This document shows positions 45,445 to 57,978 of a DNA stretch of 64,000 nucleotides, in pieces; position 1 is the first letter of the stretch; the number at the start of each line of letters is the position of its first letter. Source of the DNA: Phalacrocorax aristotelis (lineage: Eukaryota; Chordata; Aves; Suliformes; Phalacrocoracidae); the NCBI RefSeq assembly GCF_949628215.1, contig NC_134282.1:4323001-4387000 (forward strand), in the 5' to 3' direction. The position numbers and the translations under genes are program-made. The notes below the pieces were generated by a model. The model worked only from the letters and a program-made list of their open reading frames with translations. It was not told the origin of the DNA and did no database searches.

Positions 45445-48400
45445 AAACCTGGCAGAGGAGGGGTGGCTCCACCAGCACTCGCAGAGCTGTTGCTCTACAG
45501 GCAGTAGGGCTTCAGCAGAGGTTGGGGACAGGGTGCAGGAGCAGGAGGCACGGTGGTGTCCCTCGCTGGAGCTTGCAAGCCTCGTGCGATGCTAAAGCCA
45601 GCCCTTGTCTCACTGTTGGGCGATGCAGCCAGTTCCTCCTTCCCCTGGGGCTCTGCAGGCTCCTTCTCAAATGGGACCCAACCAGGGGAAAAACCACTCA
45701 CCAGTTTTCCCCCTAGTTCCCCTTCAGCCCCCATGGCTTTGCAGAGGCACCAGCATCACCCGTGCGCGGGGCCGGGGAGCATCTGTGCGGCTGAAGGGGA
45801 AATATAAGGAGGAAAAGGGCTCTGTGGGTTAGCTGTAGACAGGAAAGGCAAGCAGAAAACGGCTTGACTCAAGTACCTGATGGTTTGTTTGTTTGTTTTT
45901 GCCATCTCTAATACTTCGCCTAACCACGAATGTGTCAGTTGCTGTGAACGGTGTCAGCTGAAGCGCGGCAGTTCAGCAGCACCGGGCTGGGGAATGGCCT
46001 GTTATTCCTGACGCTGTAAGTAATGCAGCACTGGAGTTTGTAGGAGTATAGCTGTGCTCATTTAACACAGGAAAAGCAACCCAGGGAGAAAAACTCTGTA
46101 GGTAAAACCCTGTATTTAGATGACATCTGTGTTCAGTACATCAGGTGGATCCCTGCTGTGGCTCGGCTGAAACCACCGAGGGCCCTCCAGTGCTCCAGCC
46201 CGTGGGCAAAACTGCTCTTTGCCATAGAGCGAAAGGGGAAGGGGCTTTTCTGGATGCGAGGAAATGGTTTGAGAGGCTTGGAGAAGTTGATGGCTTCTTT
46301 GTGCTGTCTCATGCTCACTCCCAGCTGCTCTGAGGCCATGGTTTGGTATTTTTCTAGTGTCTAGCCTCTGCTGTCCCTCTGTTCCTCCCCTGTCCCTATG
46401 CTTGTGATGCCAGCTGGTGACCAAGATTGGGGATGAAGTCTGTATTTAAAAGAAAAACATACCCTTTTTCTTCTCCTGTGTTATCTTTCGGCTGAGGACT
46501 GCGTTTGGTGTTCATCAGCAAAGGCTCTTAGTCCTCAAAAAGCCCTTCTGCAGGTGTCTCTGTACACCTCACGTATCCTCGCTTTTGGCCAGCTCATTAG
46601 GCATGGCAATGAAAAATTTCAAAGAGAAGGAAAAACATTAATAAAGTGCAACTAATATATTTTAAAAAAAGATTCCTAATGTTCGCACCTTGGTTTTGCA
46701 GACCGCAGCAGCAGCAATCCCTGTGTCACTTGTGTTAAATAACAAAACGTTGCACTCCCTGTGACAGCAGTAAGTGTCCTCCGAGGGATGTGTGGAGGTT
46801 TCTGAGGATCAAAAAGCAGGTGGGAGCAGAGAACCAAAGAAACCCCCAACAGACAACACTGTGTTTCGTCAGAGCCCGAGATATTTTTTGAAGATGGGCC
46901 AAGTAGCCACTTTATGAATTGCCTGTGGGGCAGGGAAGGTTACGGGAAGCGTAGCAAATCACTGATGGACACGGGCACAGCGGCCTTTCTCCTGTAAAAG
47001 GTGATGACTGTGGCTGAAGACCCTGTCCTGTTGTGGTGCTCAGGAGAGGGAATTGTGCTATGTAGATGTCAAAGTGCTCACGGAGAGCGTCTGCTCTCTT
47101 CTGCTGCTGGTCTAGCCCTGCTCACAGCGGCTGCCAAAATAAACCTAGCAGCAGAGAAATTAAACATGCATTAACTGAGCTAAGGTTCATGGATTTGTAA
47201 AGATTTGCCAGAATTCAGCCAGCCAGGTGCACAGGTGATGGGCGCTGAAATGAGTGCAGGGCAGGGGTTTGTCTGCGGAGAGATTCGTTCTGCTCTGTGT
47301 CTGAGATGTCCCTCCTCTGCACCAACGTGCGTGGAGAGGTGCACGGAGGTGGGAGGTGGTGGGGCCCCCCGCAGCCCGCTGGCCGCCGGCCCGAGGAAGC
47401 TGCGGGGTTAGCAGAGGTGGGGCTGGAGAGGAAGGATGGCAGAGATGGGGCACCCCGGGCAGGCGGGTGCCTGGAAGGACGCTCCCCGTGCCGTCTGTCC
47501 GCCGATTCCCATCCCCTAAGTTGGCGTTAGCATGAAACCTCTCTGCAGCACAGGGTAGCGTATCCTGCTGAAGCATGGCTTTGCTTTGGGGTGATGCCAG
47601 TGACATAGGGTGACTTTTCTTATTTCCCATTGCCCCTCTTCTTAGCTGCAGAATTCCACCCTGATTTCTTCTGTTGCTTTGTTCTCTCGTGACACTGAGT
47701 GCTAGAAATGTCTGTGCTTTTTCCTTGCTCGATACGGATAGCACTGGTGAGCCACCCTGACACACAGCTCTCCGTAGCTGCTGAGTGTAGCAGTGTTTGA
47801 GCTCAACACCGTGAGCAGAGAGAAGCCGTGTAGCAATGCTCTTGGGAACGCACCTGAGATTTCTCAGTTTGATTTTAAATGAGAAGCACATCACTCACAC
47901 TGGATTTAGGGAGCCGATGGTAAGCCAAGTCATAGTAAACCCAGCGTAAACGAGCTGAGTGGATGTGCTGCAGGTGTGCCCATAACCCATAACCAGGTGG
48001 AGAAGGTGGAGATGCTTCAATATTGCCCTGCGAGAACAGGGGTTGGGTTAGTTATCTCACGTAGATTTGAGGGCCACGGTTCAGTTCCTCGCTATTTAAA
48101 AAATCCTTTAAGGGAGAGAAATATCACAACAACCATATTGAAATTTTGCTGTAGAGGCAGAAGCGGGAACACTGAATTCCCTGGAAAAAGTCACCAAGAT
48201 GTCCCCCGTACAGCTCTAGTACCGCAGACAGCTTTCAGGCATTTTACCAGCACGCCAGTATGCAAGACTGCGTTATAGACATTTAATGTATGGAGGATTT
48301 TTGCTTCTCTGCTTGTCAGTTCAGCGCTTCTATAAGCACAAAAATTTTCTCTCCCTCTCGCTAAAAAGTCTGTTTCTTTGCATATTAAAAAGGGCGTATG

Positions 48401-48934
48401 GGAAGCAACACGAGAAACGCAGCATGTGCAGACGAGTACTGCTCAGCTACAAACAATATGTGACCATAATTATTAGGTTGTCTTACGCTAAAAATAACGT
48501 TACTTGTGTACTTAATTCATTGTAAATTTGCACTGACTTTTCCATTTGTTCCCCTCGCCAAATGTAATTTCTTGGCGGCGGCAGGGGAAAAACTGACTTC
48601 TCCCTGTCGAAGGAATCGGGCTTTTGCAAGAAGAGCAGAAAAGGGGAAAAATTGCGCTCCCTGTGAAAGCTGCGTTTGCATGAGAGCGGAGCAAATCACT
48701 TTTGAGTCCCTGCACTTGCAGGGCTGCGAGGTTAGAATAAAAAATGCTGTTAATGGATTACTCGATTTTTTTTTTAAATTATTATTTTTTTTTCTCTCTA
48801 ATAAGAAGCACCCACCATAAAAAAAGGGGGTAAAGCACCCTACCCTGTTCCCTTCCAGCCTTCCTACCACTCTCCCACTATTCTCCTTAGCTCGCTGGGA
48901 GTGGTTTCCCCTTAATTAGCAAGTGCTCATAGGC
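45445..48934. other. Noncoding stretch
   Basis: No gene is recognised. A CpG-rich part lies at about 47.33-47.50 kb and the minus-strand 235-codon frame (47187-47894) runs through it. Its translation is proline/arginine/serine-rich with no domain, so I regard it as chance. Right of 48.5 kb the sequence is AT-rich with a T9/T10 run pair near 48.77-48.80 kb. Confidence 0.55.
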
Positions 48935-49260
48935 TGGAGCGCCTTGTGGGCTGGGCCGCGCTTCCCTCGCCTTCGGGGAGCCAGCCTGGATGCGGGATCC
49001 CGGGGAGCGGGGCGGCTCCTCCGGCTGCGGGGCCGCCGCGTCCTTGGGAAAACGCCTTAAAACACCACCATGAGGGATCCGTTTCCACGGGGGCTGGAGG
49101 TTGGTAGAGGGGGAAAAAAAAATAAAATAAATCCCGAGTTACCGGGTGTTTGCGGAGCGGGTCGGTTCCCATGGGCGGGCGAGGGGGAGGCTGATGCGCT
49201 CCCCGGGCTGCCCCCGGCGGGGGGGAGGGGAGGGCTGGCTTTGGGACAATTTGGGGGGAG
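48935..49260. promoter_or_regulatory. CpG-rich patch with G-quadruplex motif
   Basis: CpG dinucleotides and G/C runs are dense (GGGCCGCGC, GGGGCGGCTCC, GGGGCCGCCGCG, GGGCGGGCG), including several GC boxes. The run GGGGGGGAGGGGAGGG at 49219-49234 meets a four-run quadruplex definition. It could be a small CpG island serving as a promoter or enhancer. I see no definite TSS element or following coding exon. Density was judged by eye; observed/expected CpG should be computed. Confidence 0.35.
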
Positions 49261-52200
49261 AAAAAGATATCCACTCCAACACAGGATGCTTCTTTTCTCA
49301 AGTTAATTCCCTGCTTGAGTTCTTTACTAAGGCTGGGCTGCAAACTTTGCCAATGGGAGGTGTTTATCAGCCTTGCAGGACATACTTGGGATGACATACT
49401 AATTTCTCATGCTTTGAAATGGGCAAGGTTTGGATCCAGCGAGGCTGGAGAGCCCTACGCCAGGCTGGAGGCAGCCAGGGGGGCTCTGGACAGGGGGGTT
49501 CAGAGATGGTAGCTCTACGTTTGCTGTGGATCTCAGTGTTTCTGAGATTTATTCGGCTGGTGCTTCTCCAAAGCTGGTGAAACTGCGTCCCTGCCCTGTC
49601 CCTTTTAGCAGCCGCTGTTTCGGGATGCGGGGGAAAAAAACCCGAGAGTTTCCTGACGTGCTGGCAGCTGGCTGACACGACCCGTTCTGCTGAGCTGCCG
49701 GCTCGACTTCTAGCAATTTAAAGCCTTTTCTGCCTGTTGCTATATTTCTTTATTTGGCACGATGCTCTTTCTTGCTATAGGACGCTGCTCTTTTGAAATC
49801 TTCAGCCCCAAAATGCCTCAGATCTGGCCTGGGTAATGATTCAAGCCGGTGCAGGTCCCTTGACGTTAGGAGTGTTTCACCCGCGCGGCCGGGGCTGACG
49901 CGGGCTCTCTGTACGCAGCAGGACAAGAAGTATTATGTGCCCAGGTCTATGTGGTCTCCAGGTTCCCTCCTTTAAGTAAATCTGCGCGATGGCTCGGAAT
50001 TCAGTAGAGTTACGTGGCTGTTTGGGGGACAGACCCGGATAGTTTAATCGGGCGGACGAAGCTCTGCTGGTTTGGCATTCGGTTGAAGATCGTAAGTAAT
50101 GGGATGTCACGGCGAGGCTGGTGCGCCCGTGGCCCTGGGACAAGTGCTCTCTGTTTGCATGCGGCGTTGTGTTTCGTAGCTGCCCGTGTTTGCAGCTCGG
50201 GGGGGTGGGAACTCTGTTCTGAGCGTCTTTAATCGCTCAAGAATTCGTGTTTTCCCTTCCATGCTGTCCCTGGCATTTGACAGCGTGAGCCAGAGGCTCG
50301 CAGGTAACCGGGGCACTTAATTTCTGACCGCCTCTTCTCTCATGCCCACAGGAGTGTTAGCTCTGTGGCTTGGGCCTTGCGGCCAGATCCTGCCCAGCTT
50401 TGCCAGAAGTTGGGAAGCTCCAAGTTTAAGCCCTCGGGCCCTGGGCTACCCTTCCTTTCCAGCTTGCCATCAGTCAGCACCGTATTTACTGTGAACGTGC
50501 AGAAAGCCCCTTCCTTCAGGGTAGGTGTTACCGTGTGATGCTGAGTGCTGCCCAAGGATGCTGGATTCCCTGAGCCCTGATGGGCGCTGAGTGCCAGTGT
50601 GGGATGGCAGCCGCCAGCCCCCCTCGTGCAACCGCCCTGTCCTCGCCTGCAGCTGAAAGGGGCCCTTCCTCCTGTCTTTTTGCTATGAGATACCACCAAA
50701 CCTGCAAAATCAGGTTTGGTGGTTTTTTTTTGCTCTGGGAAAGTCTATCTGGCCCTCCCCAGGGCTGAGGGCAGAGCATGTGGGAGACCTGCGGTGCCTG
50801 CACTGCCACCGCTTCCCCATCGCCCATCTTTGTGCAGGGTTTAGCAGGCTGGGAAAACCCCAGGTCACTCTGAAAAAACTTATTAAAATTTACAGATATT
50901 CCTGCAGGCTGTGGTTCAGCCAATAAAATTAAAACTTATTGAGAGGTACATCTGTGCTTGGGTTTTTTTTTTTGCCACGATTTAACTTTCCTACTTAGAG
51001 AAAATCAAAGGGTCTTACTTAAATAGCCATTTCCATATCTAATTTTGTCCAGATGCAAAACATCCTCCTCCTCAGGATTATTGAAAATCAGTGCTGAGGT
51101 TCTGGTCTTACTGGAAAAGACTAGAAAGTGACTTCTCCTGGGGGCCGCGATGCTCTCTTTATTTTGAGAGGCTTGAAATTCTACCACAAATAAGGCTGTT
51201 GCTGGCAGGTGTTTCCTGAGCGCTCACAGCTGAGGAAGAGTTTGCTGGGATTAGAATTGCACCATTTTTAAACTGCTGAAAATACTGTTTTAACTATATT
51301 TAAATAAAATTACAAGCGCTAGCTGGGTAGTCTTTGCTGGTGAAATCATTCTTTCATGAAGCGGGCTGAAATCCTGTGCCTCACCCATAAATTTTTACTA
51401 CTTTTCTTAGTAGTAGCAAAGTGTAAAGGCTTGTGTCAACTCGACATTGTTACCCCCGGTGATTTACAAAGTGCTCTTTAGACTGCAGGTGTGTCTGCAG
51501 TAAAGGAAATATCCTGTGTTTACAGTGGGTCTGCTCTCGAGCAGTGATTTGAGAAATCTCTTCCTTTGAGAAACCATGCAAAGACGTGCAGTTGTGCCTC
51601 CTCTAGCTGTTCGTTACAATCGGAACTTGGGTTTTTGCAGTTATTCCTTCTCTGGTAATTGATTTAAAGCAAGTTAGCAGATCTTCAGGGAAAGAAACAT
51701 CAGGGGATTGCACTTACCGCCAGCGTTGCCACAAATCTTATTTCCTTGAAATGAAATAATAAAGAAGACATCTGTTATTAATGTTCATACAGGCTTCTAG
51801 ATTTATCTTCTCTGTCTCTACCTAATGAACACACTGAAGGAGAATCTTGGTCTCTGGAATAACTGAAGCCCCGGGGTACTGCCACCATGCTCGGTTGTGA
51901 GAAACTCCCTTCACCTGCTGACTTTGTTGCAAACAGGTGATTCCTTAATTTCACATGGGAAGAGCTATTTTCTAGCACATCATTTTAAAAAGTAATAATA
52001 AAATAGAAGCTTGAGTGGGAGCAAGCATTGTACAGTGGCCCTAAATCTATGTATAATAGAGCTGAGGAATCGATTTGATTGTCTTCTGGGTGTTGAGTTG
52101 CTGGAGTGTCTCGTGTCAGTAAGCACCTGGTCTAAGCTGAGGAGGGCGAGAGCGAACGCTTCATGCCTCTTCCTCCTATTGTCCGGCTGATAATGGATGA

Positions 52201-52342
52201 TGTGTTTTTAACTCGCTCTCACATACCCTGTACCCTGGAAACTCTCCTGCAGGGACTGGGATTGATTCGGTCATGGCCATGGGCTTAGTGGAAGTTGTGG
52301 TCGGCTTCTTTTTTTCTTTTCTGTCACAAAACCTTGGGCAGC
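49261..52342. other. Noncoding stretch
   Basis: No gene is recognised. A donor-like GATC|GTAAGTAAT lies at 50092, with a possible acceptor (CTGTACGCAG) ending at 49919; the 172 bases between contain stops in frames I checked, so this is weak. The sequence becomes AT-rich from about 50.9 to 52.0 kb. Confidence 0.55.
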
Positions 52343-52358
52343 TTTTTTTTTTTTTTTT
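52343..52358 (+). repeat. Poly(T) tract, 16 T
   Basis: An uninterrupted run of 16 T followed by CCTTCCC. It is a simple homopolymer. Confidence 0.9.
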
Positions 52359-52524
52359 CCTTCCCAGAAAGAAGGGGTTTTTTAAATCCTCATTCAGGTA
52401 CTGCTTGCCATGCTTTTTCTCTGCTCTGAGATGTGGGATGTGTGAGTAGCTGGCACACAGCCTGGCTTCTTTACAGCCAGCTATGCAGGGCCAGACCTTG
52501 GCCCTGCTGAGCTGCAGGATGGTG

Positions 52525-52600
52525 ATATGTATATATTATATTATCAATTTATATAGATATATAAACAAAAAAACTTAAATTTTTAAAAACATATATTTAG
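52525..52600. repeat. AT-rich low-complexity patch
   Basis: Imperfect TATAT/ATATT words plus A-runs (TATATTATATTATCAATTTATATAG and similar) without a fixed unit. Confidence 0.7.
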
Positions 52601-52912
52601 CCATTTGCCCCTGCCCTGCCACTCGCTTTCATGGGCTTGTGAGCATCTGCCAGATGAACCTACCAGCTCCATGTTTTCAGACGCCCTGGAAAGCAGAGGG
52701 TGGTGGAGGGATTGGGGAAAACAAGGCTTTGCTTGCCAACTTTTCTCTCCAAAATATTTGCTGTGCTGCTTCCCTGCTTGCTTGGTGCAGGGTGTCCAGA
52801 GTGGCAGGGGCAGCCGTGGCCCTTGGGGCAGGGTCATGCACCGTTATCCTGGTTCCTGTGCCTGGGCGGGGAGGAAACAGGAGGGAAACGTGGATTTGCA
52901 GATCATGAGTTT

Positions 52913-52949
52913 TGTGTGTGTGTGTGTATATATGCGTGTATATATATAA
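52913..52949 (+). repeat. (TG)n-(TA)n compound microsatellite
   Basis: About eight TG units pass into TATATATGCGTGTATATATATAA. Alternating purine-pyrimidine tracts of this type can adopt Z-DNA and are usually polymorphic in length. Confidence 0.85.
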
Positions 52950-55900
52950 TTTGTGTCTTCAGGATTCAGAGTGTTCTCTGTTTCCATTTGATAACAGTGG
53001 GAGGTATCTAATCGCCGGGGTTGGCATCGCGTGCCATCACCACTGCCCTGGGTGCTTCACACATCCCTCGCTCCTCGTGCCCACGCGCTGTGGTGGCATT
53101 TAGTGCTTTCGAGATCCTTAAAGCAGATAAACGCTGCTGCAGCCCTGGGGGTTTACGTAACCGAGCGGGAGCGGGGCTCGTGTCTGTCAGGCCACTCGCC
53201 TGCGCTGGGGTGCTGCGTCCCCCGGGCACCCATCTGCTGGTGCGGGGATGGGGGGAGAAGCTGTCTGGTGACTGCTGCTCCCACGCTGGAGAGCCGGCAC
53301 CCCGAAAGGAGCTGGGACAGGGCCAGGCATCCCCCCCCGGCACGTGCTGCCTCCTTGCCAAGGGAGGAGAGGAGACCACGCGCCCCAGCAGGGAAGTCAG
53401 CTTTGCCTCTGAGAATAAAAACCTGCAATTTAAAATCAGCTCTGGTTCGCACGAGTCTAAATAGACACAAATGAGGCAAAAACGTGCTAAAAAGGGTTCA
53501 GGGAGGGCAATGGAGCAACTACCAGAAGGACTCACCGCCGCTCGGGTGGCGAGCGTGGGGGCCTGGCACGGCAGGCAGGGTGACAGCACAGCATGTGGTC
53601 AGCTTTTATTGCTAGAAAGGGATGTAAGATTTCAGTATTATGGTAATCATCATGACAGGGCAATCTTATCGGGCTAATGCACTTGCTTCGTTGCCAAGAA
53701 AACGTATCTGAGAGTGGGGCCAGGTGGGAATGATCCCGGCAGCGTCTCCTTGGCATGCGTCCGCTCGACTGCGGCGAGTTGGCGCCGAAGCCGGCCACAG
53801 TGCAGCACTTGCACCTCTGTGCTCTTTGGTTGATCATGTTTCTGTGACCATTTTACCTTAAAATTTCTCCTTCGTGCTCTGGGGATGCGGTGCTGACCAT
53901 GCTGAGCTCCAGCAAATAAAATAGTGCAACACCTGTAGTAGGATTTGACAGCAAAGTAGCCCGTTTGCATTAGTAGTCAGTGTAATAACATTGCCTGTTC
54001 TTCCTCTAGCCCCTTTTTTCTGGCAGTGAAGACACAAATAAAATAAGAAGTGGTCCTCTGCCCTGAGGAACTGTCTCCCTAGGGAGAAGGGATGTAACAA
54101 AAAGGCCATTTTTTTGAGTAGTGATGGGGTCGGTATTTTGCAGAAGAGAAAGAGCATCGCTCCGTTGCCCACCTGGGCAAGGGGGCGCGGGGTGCGGGAA
54201 GCCTCTGAGAGAGAAGGTACAGAGCTGAGGATGAAAAACCTCATTGCTGTTTGCAGGCTTACTCAACAGAAAAAGACTTCTTCCCCTGGATGTTGGACTC
54301 CCGTTTACGCTCTACTGACAGCAGAATTCAGAATATTCATGGCGTTGGGAGTTATTTTTCTGGTTTACACCTCTGTTGGTGGAAGAAGTATTAAATCTTC
54401 ATTTCCTCTATTGCATTTTCCAGGTCAAGCTGTGAGTGGGCCTGATTCCTCTCTTGGATTTTTATTTCTGCCAGTGCAATGAGCCCTCACGTGCGCAGCC
54501 ATCACATAAGGGCTTTCTTTGGTTTGGCTTTTTTTTTTGATCAAATAAAGTCAACCCGCTGATAAATGCCTGGTGCTCTCCTGGGCTCCCCCAGGGCCGG
54601 CAGCAGGCACGGGGTGATGCCGGTGCTGCTCCGCAGCGCTGGGGGCTGTTTGCAGCTGCCTCCCTACGGCCGGGGAAGGTGGTCCGGGCACAGAGGAACC
54701 GCTCTTCTCGAGGACAAGCATCCCAGCGTGCAGAGACAACAGGCAGTATCAGGCAGACAATGTCCCTCTGAGCAGCGCTGGGGTGGCCTCTGTCCAAGCC
54801 TGTGCAAGCGGGTGATTCACAGCCAGTTGGTGTTTCTGGGTGTCTTGCCGTGCAGCAACTTGCTTCTCGGCTCTTCTCCCATCGGGGCGGCGTGCCCCGG
54901 GGCTCCTCCGTGCCACCGGTGCTGATGCATCACCAAGCTGCTTCCCAGAGACTTCTCCCATTTTACCAGCCAGACTTTTGGGGGGATTTTTTAAAAATCA
55001 AAATCCTCGTTTCTTGCTCAAGTTTTTATTTCCCCACCCAGAACACACCGCCCCGTGAGCACACACTGCTAGCTGCATTGCTCTCGGGCCAGATGCGCCT
55101 CAGCGCGGGCTGGCTCCTGCTTGCAGCCTCCAGGGGTCCCCGGGGTAAAAATAAACCAGCTGTGGTAACTGATTGCACGTTTCCAGCACTTTCAGCAACC
55201 TGGGGGGTTGTGGCCATGGCAGGAGCTCGTAACTGCACCCACTACCTGGCTAAAGGCAACCCCACTTTTTTTCCCCCCATTTAAAAAACAAGTTTTTCTG
55301 TCTCTCCCTCAACAAACTGTGAATGTGATGCACAAGCGGTAAAACAAGTAGATATTTTGGGCCTACTTTTTCCTCTTTTAATTCCAGAGAAATACAGTCA
55401 CATGATGCAGTTGGCTTTTCCACATAAGGAACACAAATCTGCCTTGTGTGGTGTTTTCTTGGGTGTGGTGAGAAGCACCCATGGGTGTTGGGGTCTCCCA
55501 GGAAGCTGAGCCATCCTCTCCCTGTCACCGCTAAAGGGCGACTGAAACGATTTGGAAAGCGGGCAGCATGTCATGTAGTCTTTTTGGAGAGAAATGCTTT
55601 GGTCTCTTATTCTTCGTTTTCTAAATGTCTATTTATGTAGTTCTCATGAGACGTTCTGGGGCGTATTTTTCCATGACAAAGGTTTCCTGCAAATTTATAT
55701 TTATTTTTTTTCCTCAAGGGTCCCACCCAGCATTATGTCCTACCAAGAAAGATCAGTAGATGACTCACGGTGGCTTGGAAGTTTCTGTGGTTAGACCTGA
55801 TCTCGCTGAGTTTTGGCAGCAATTATGGCAAACGAGCCGTTTTGTTCAGTGGGAGAAAGAACCAGCGAGATGGGAACTGCTCTCTGAGACTCCTCAGGTT

Positions 55901-57399
55901 TTTTTTCTTTCCCAAAGCTATCGATTTTCTTTCTGTCAAACAGCTTTTTTTGGTACATGTAGAAAACTGTCTGCAGACACCTTTCCGAGCAGCACCACTC
56001 CAGAAGGTCGTGGCAGTTGAGGGGAAAAATAATATTAAATATTTGGCCCATCGTGTGCAGCTGCCCATCTTGTGCTGAGGTCTGGAGGGTTAAGCTTGTA
56101 AGCCATAACCTTCATGCTCTGATTTCCTCTAGGAACGTGTGGAAAAACATATACAGGAGGTTTCACAAAACCAGAAAGAGCTGCAGGGTGTCTCTGGCTT
56201 GTCCAGACACCCGTGTTGCTTGTAGGGTGCTGGAGGTCTGGGTACATGGGTAAGGGAGGGGAGCGAGGAGGCAGCTGAGGCTCGATTTGAGTTTAGACAT
56301 GAGCATCATCTTTCGCTGCCTGCCATCGGTGTGCTTCTGTGCCGGCTTGATGGAGGCTTTTTTCTTTCTCCTCTGGGAAAGGAGGGGGGAAAAATATATC
56401 CGAGGCATCTATTTTGTTCTAAGGAAGCTGTCAGTATTGTCAATGTGTGTAAATGAGCTATTTTGCATAAATTTGCAGGTGTTAAGTTGTATTTAAGCAA
56501 GAAACACAGGAAAGCTATTCTGTTTCTGCAAGTTACATCTTTATAACGAGCAATTTTCTATTGAATTTGCCTAGTTTTGGTCTTTGTTCAGCAGGTACCG
56601 AGCAAACCTCAGCCCTTCCTCCAGGGTTACTTGTGAAATCGGAACCGAACTTCTGTTATTATTTGCTCATGCTTAATTCTGATAATGAATCAAACACTTC
56701 TTGGTATAGAAAAACGAATTTTTCAGTAAATCGAGTACCCCGTGTCCTGAGTGCTGCTTGTGATCCCGTGAAGGGAGTCCTTGCGGAAGGGCTGATTCAC
56801 AAAGCCACCTGAAGCTCTCTGTGAAGTCTTGGGGACCAAGTCACCTTTGCCCCCTGAGCCCAGCTCGTAGCTTCTCCTACAGTTACCTCTGGGACTTCCC
56901 CAAGCCAACTGTTTTCTTGTGTACTAGAGGTTCTCAAATATTTATTTTAGCTGGCCAGAGAAATGGGAGGCCTTAATATTATCCTGGATCCATAGACGAA
57001 GCTGTTCGTGAGCTGGCAGGAGGCTCCTGGGTGTGAAAGGGAGGCCGAGGGCTGATGTTTGCCCGTGTCGGTGCTTGCTGTTGGCTGTGGCTGAGGACAA
57101 GCAGCTGTTTTTGGAAATGCAGAACACCAGCAGGCATTCGCCGGCCTGTCGGCTCCTCTGGCACGTGTGGTTGCTCTTTGGGCACGATGCCTTACTGCAC
57201 GATGGGCGTGTGGTGCGGGGCGTCCTGGCCCCGTGGTGGGGGCTGAGGCTGCTGAGCGCTGTAGCTTTATGGGTAGACTAAAGAATGGAAGGCGGCTGAG
57301 GATGGAGTCATCAAATTCTTGTGGAGTTCGTTAGCCAGAATGCATGAAAAGTCTTTAAAAGCATTGCTCAAAAAAATAATCATTAGGGAGATTCAGTGT
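52950..57399. other. Noncoding stretch
   Basis: No gene, RNA or CR1 copy is recognised. The motif-rich segment at 53.6-53.99 kb is listed separately. The overlapping frames at 53008-53589 on both strands (up to 193 codons) sit in GC-rich sequence and exclude one another. T- and A-runs of 8-10 bases are common. Confidence 0.55.
53590..53995. promoter_or_regulatory. Candidate conserved noncoding element
   Basis: This is repeat-free, high-complexity sequence. It contains a CpG-containing core (CGTCCGCTCGACTGCGGCGAG near 53760), CAGGTGGG and CACCTG E-boxes, and TTGCATTAG and GGCTAATGC homeodomain-like words. The core holds a small CTCG...CGAG inverted repeat. The pattern fits a regulatory element, but this is inference from composition only. 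Confidence 0.2.
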
Positions 57400-57900
57400 G
57401 GAAAGGTGCTAAACCCAGGCAGGGGTACGGGAGCGCTTTGGGGCGACGCGAGCGGCTGCACCATGTCATGGGGCTTTGCAGCAGTGGCTCCAGCCTGTGC
57501 CTGCCCTGGGTGGGGCAGCGGGTGACAGCGCTCTCGAGGTGGTGCAGGGCCCCGTTTGGGGTCGGGAGGCAGCAAGGTGCTGGCCAAGGACAGGGAGAGG
57601 AGTTGTGACATACCCTCGCTGGGATGGCTGGAGGTGCGTGGTGTCCCCAAGGCGCCGCGGCTCCTCCCGCTCCCGTGAACCTGACGTTCAACCCATGCTT
57701 TGGGTTTACCAAAGTACATCCCTGCCACGTGCGCGGTGGCGTGCAGATTCACGCCACCAGGAAGTATCAGCATGGGACACGGGACGGCACCGTGCGATCG
57801 CCCGCACGGACCCGGGGGACGCCCGGCCGGGTGGACGTGCGGCAGCGTCGGTACTGCATGGGGGTCCCAGCCACGCGCCCTGCACTTGGGGGCTTTCTGT
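57400..57900. promoter_or_regulatory. CpG-rich block
   Basis: CpG is dense across about 500 bases, highest at 57.64-57.88 kb (GGCGCCGCGG, GCACGTGCGCGG-like words, GATCGCCCGCACGG, GGACGCCCGGCCGGG). A 273-codon minus-strand frame (57393-58214) and several plus-strand frames cross it. Their Pro/Ser/Arg-rich translations are what GC-rich DNA yields by chance. It could be an orphan CpG island or promoter. Confidence 0.35.
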
Positions 57901-57940
57901 AAGAGGGACAAAAGCAGCAACAAAACCGAGGTAGGGGTCA

Positions 57941-57978
57941 CCCTGCGGTGGTTGTCCGACCCTGCGGCGGTTGTCCGT
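57941..57978 (+). repeat. 19-bp tandem duplication
   Basis: CCCTGCGGTGGTTGTCCGA and CCCTGCGGCGGTTGTCCGT are adjacent and agree at 17 of 19 positions. This is a small slippage duplication at the edge of the CpG-rich block. Confidence 0.88.

Noticed and set aside
47187-47894. 235-codon minus-strand ORF
   Set aside because: No domain, a compositionally biased middle section and no splice or promoter context; treated as a chance frame.
49919-50092. Exon candidate ending at GATC|GTAAGTAAT
   Set aside because: The donor is good but the acceptor is poor and the frames contain stops; not listed as a feature.
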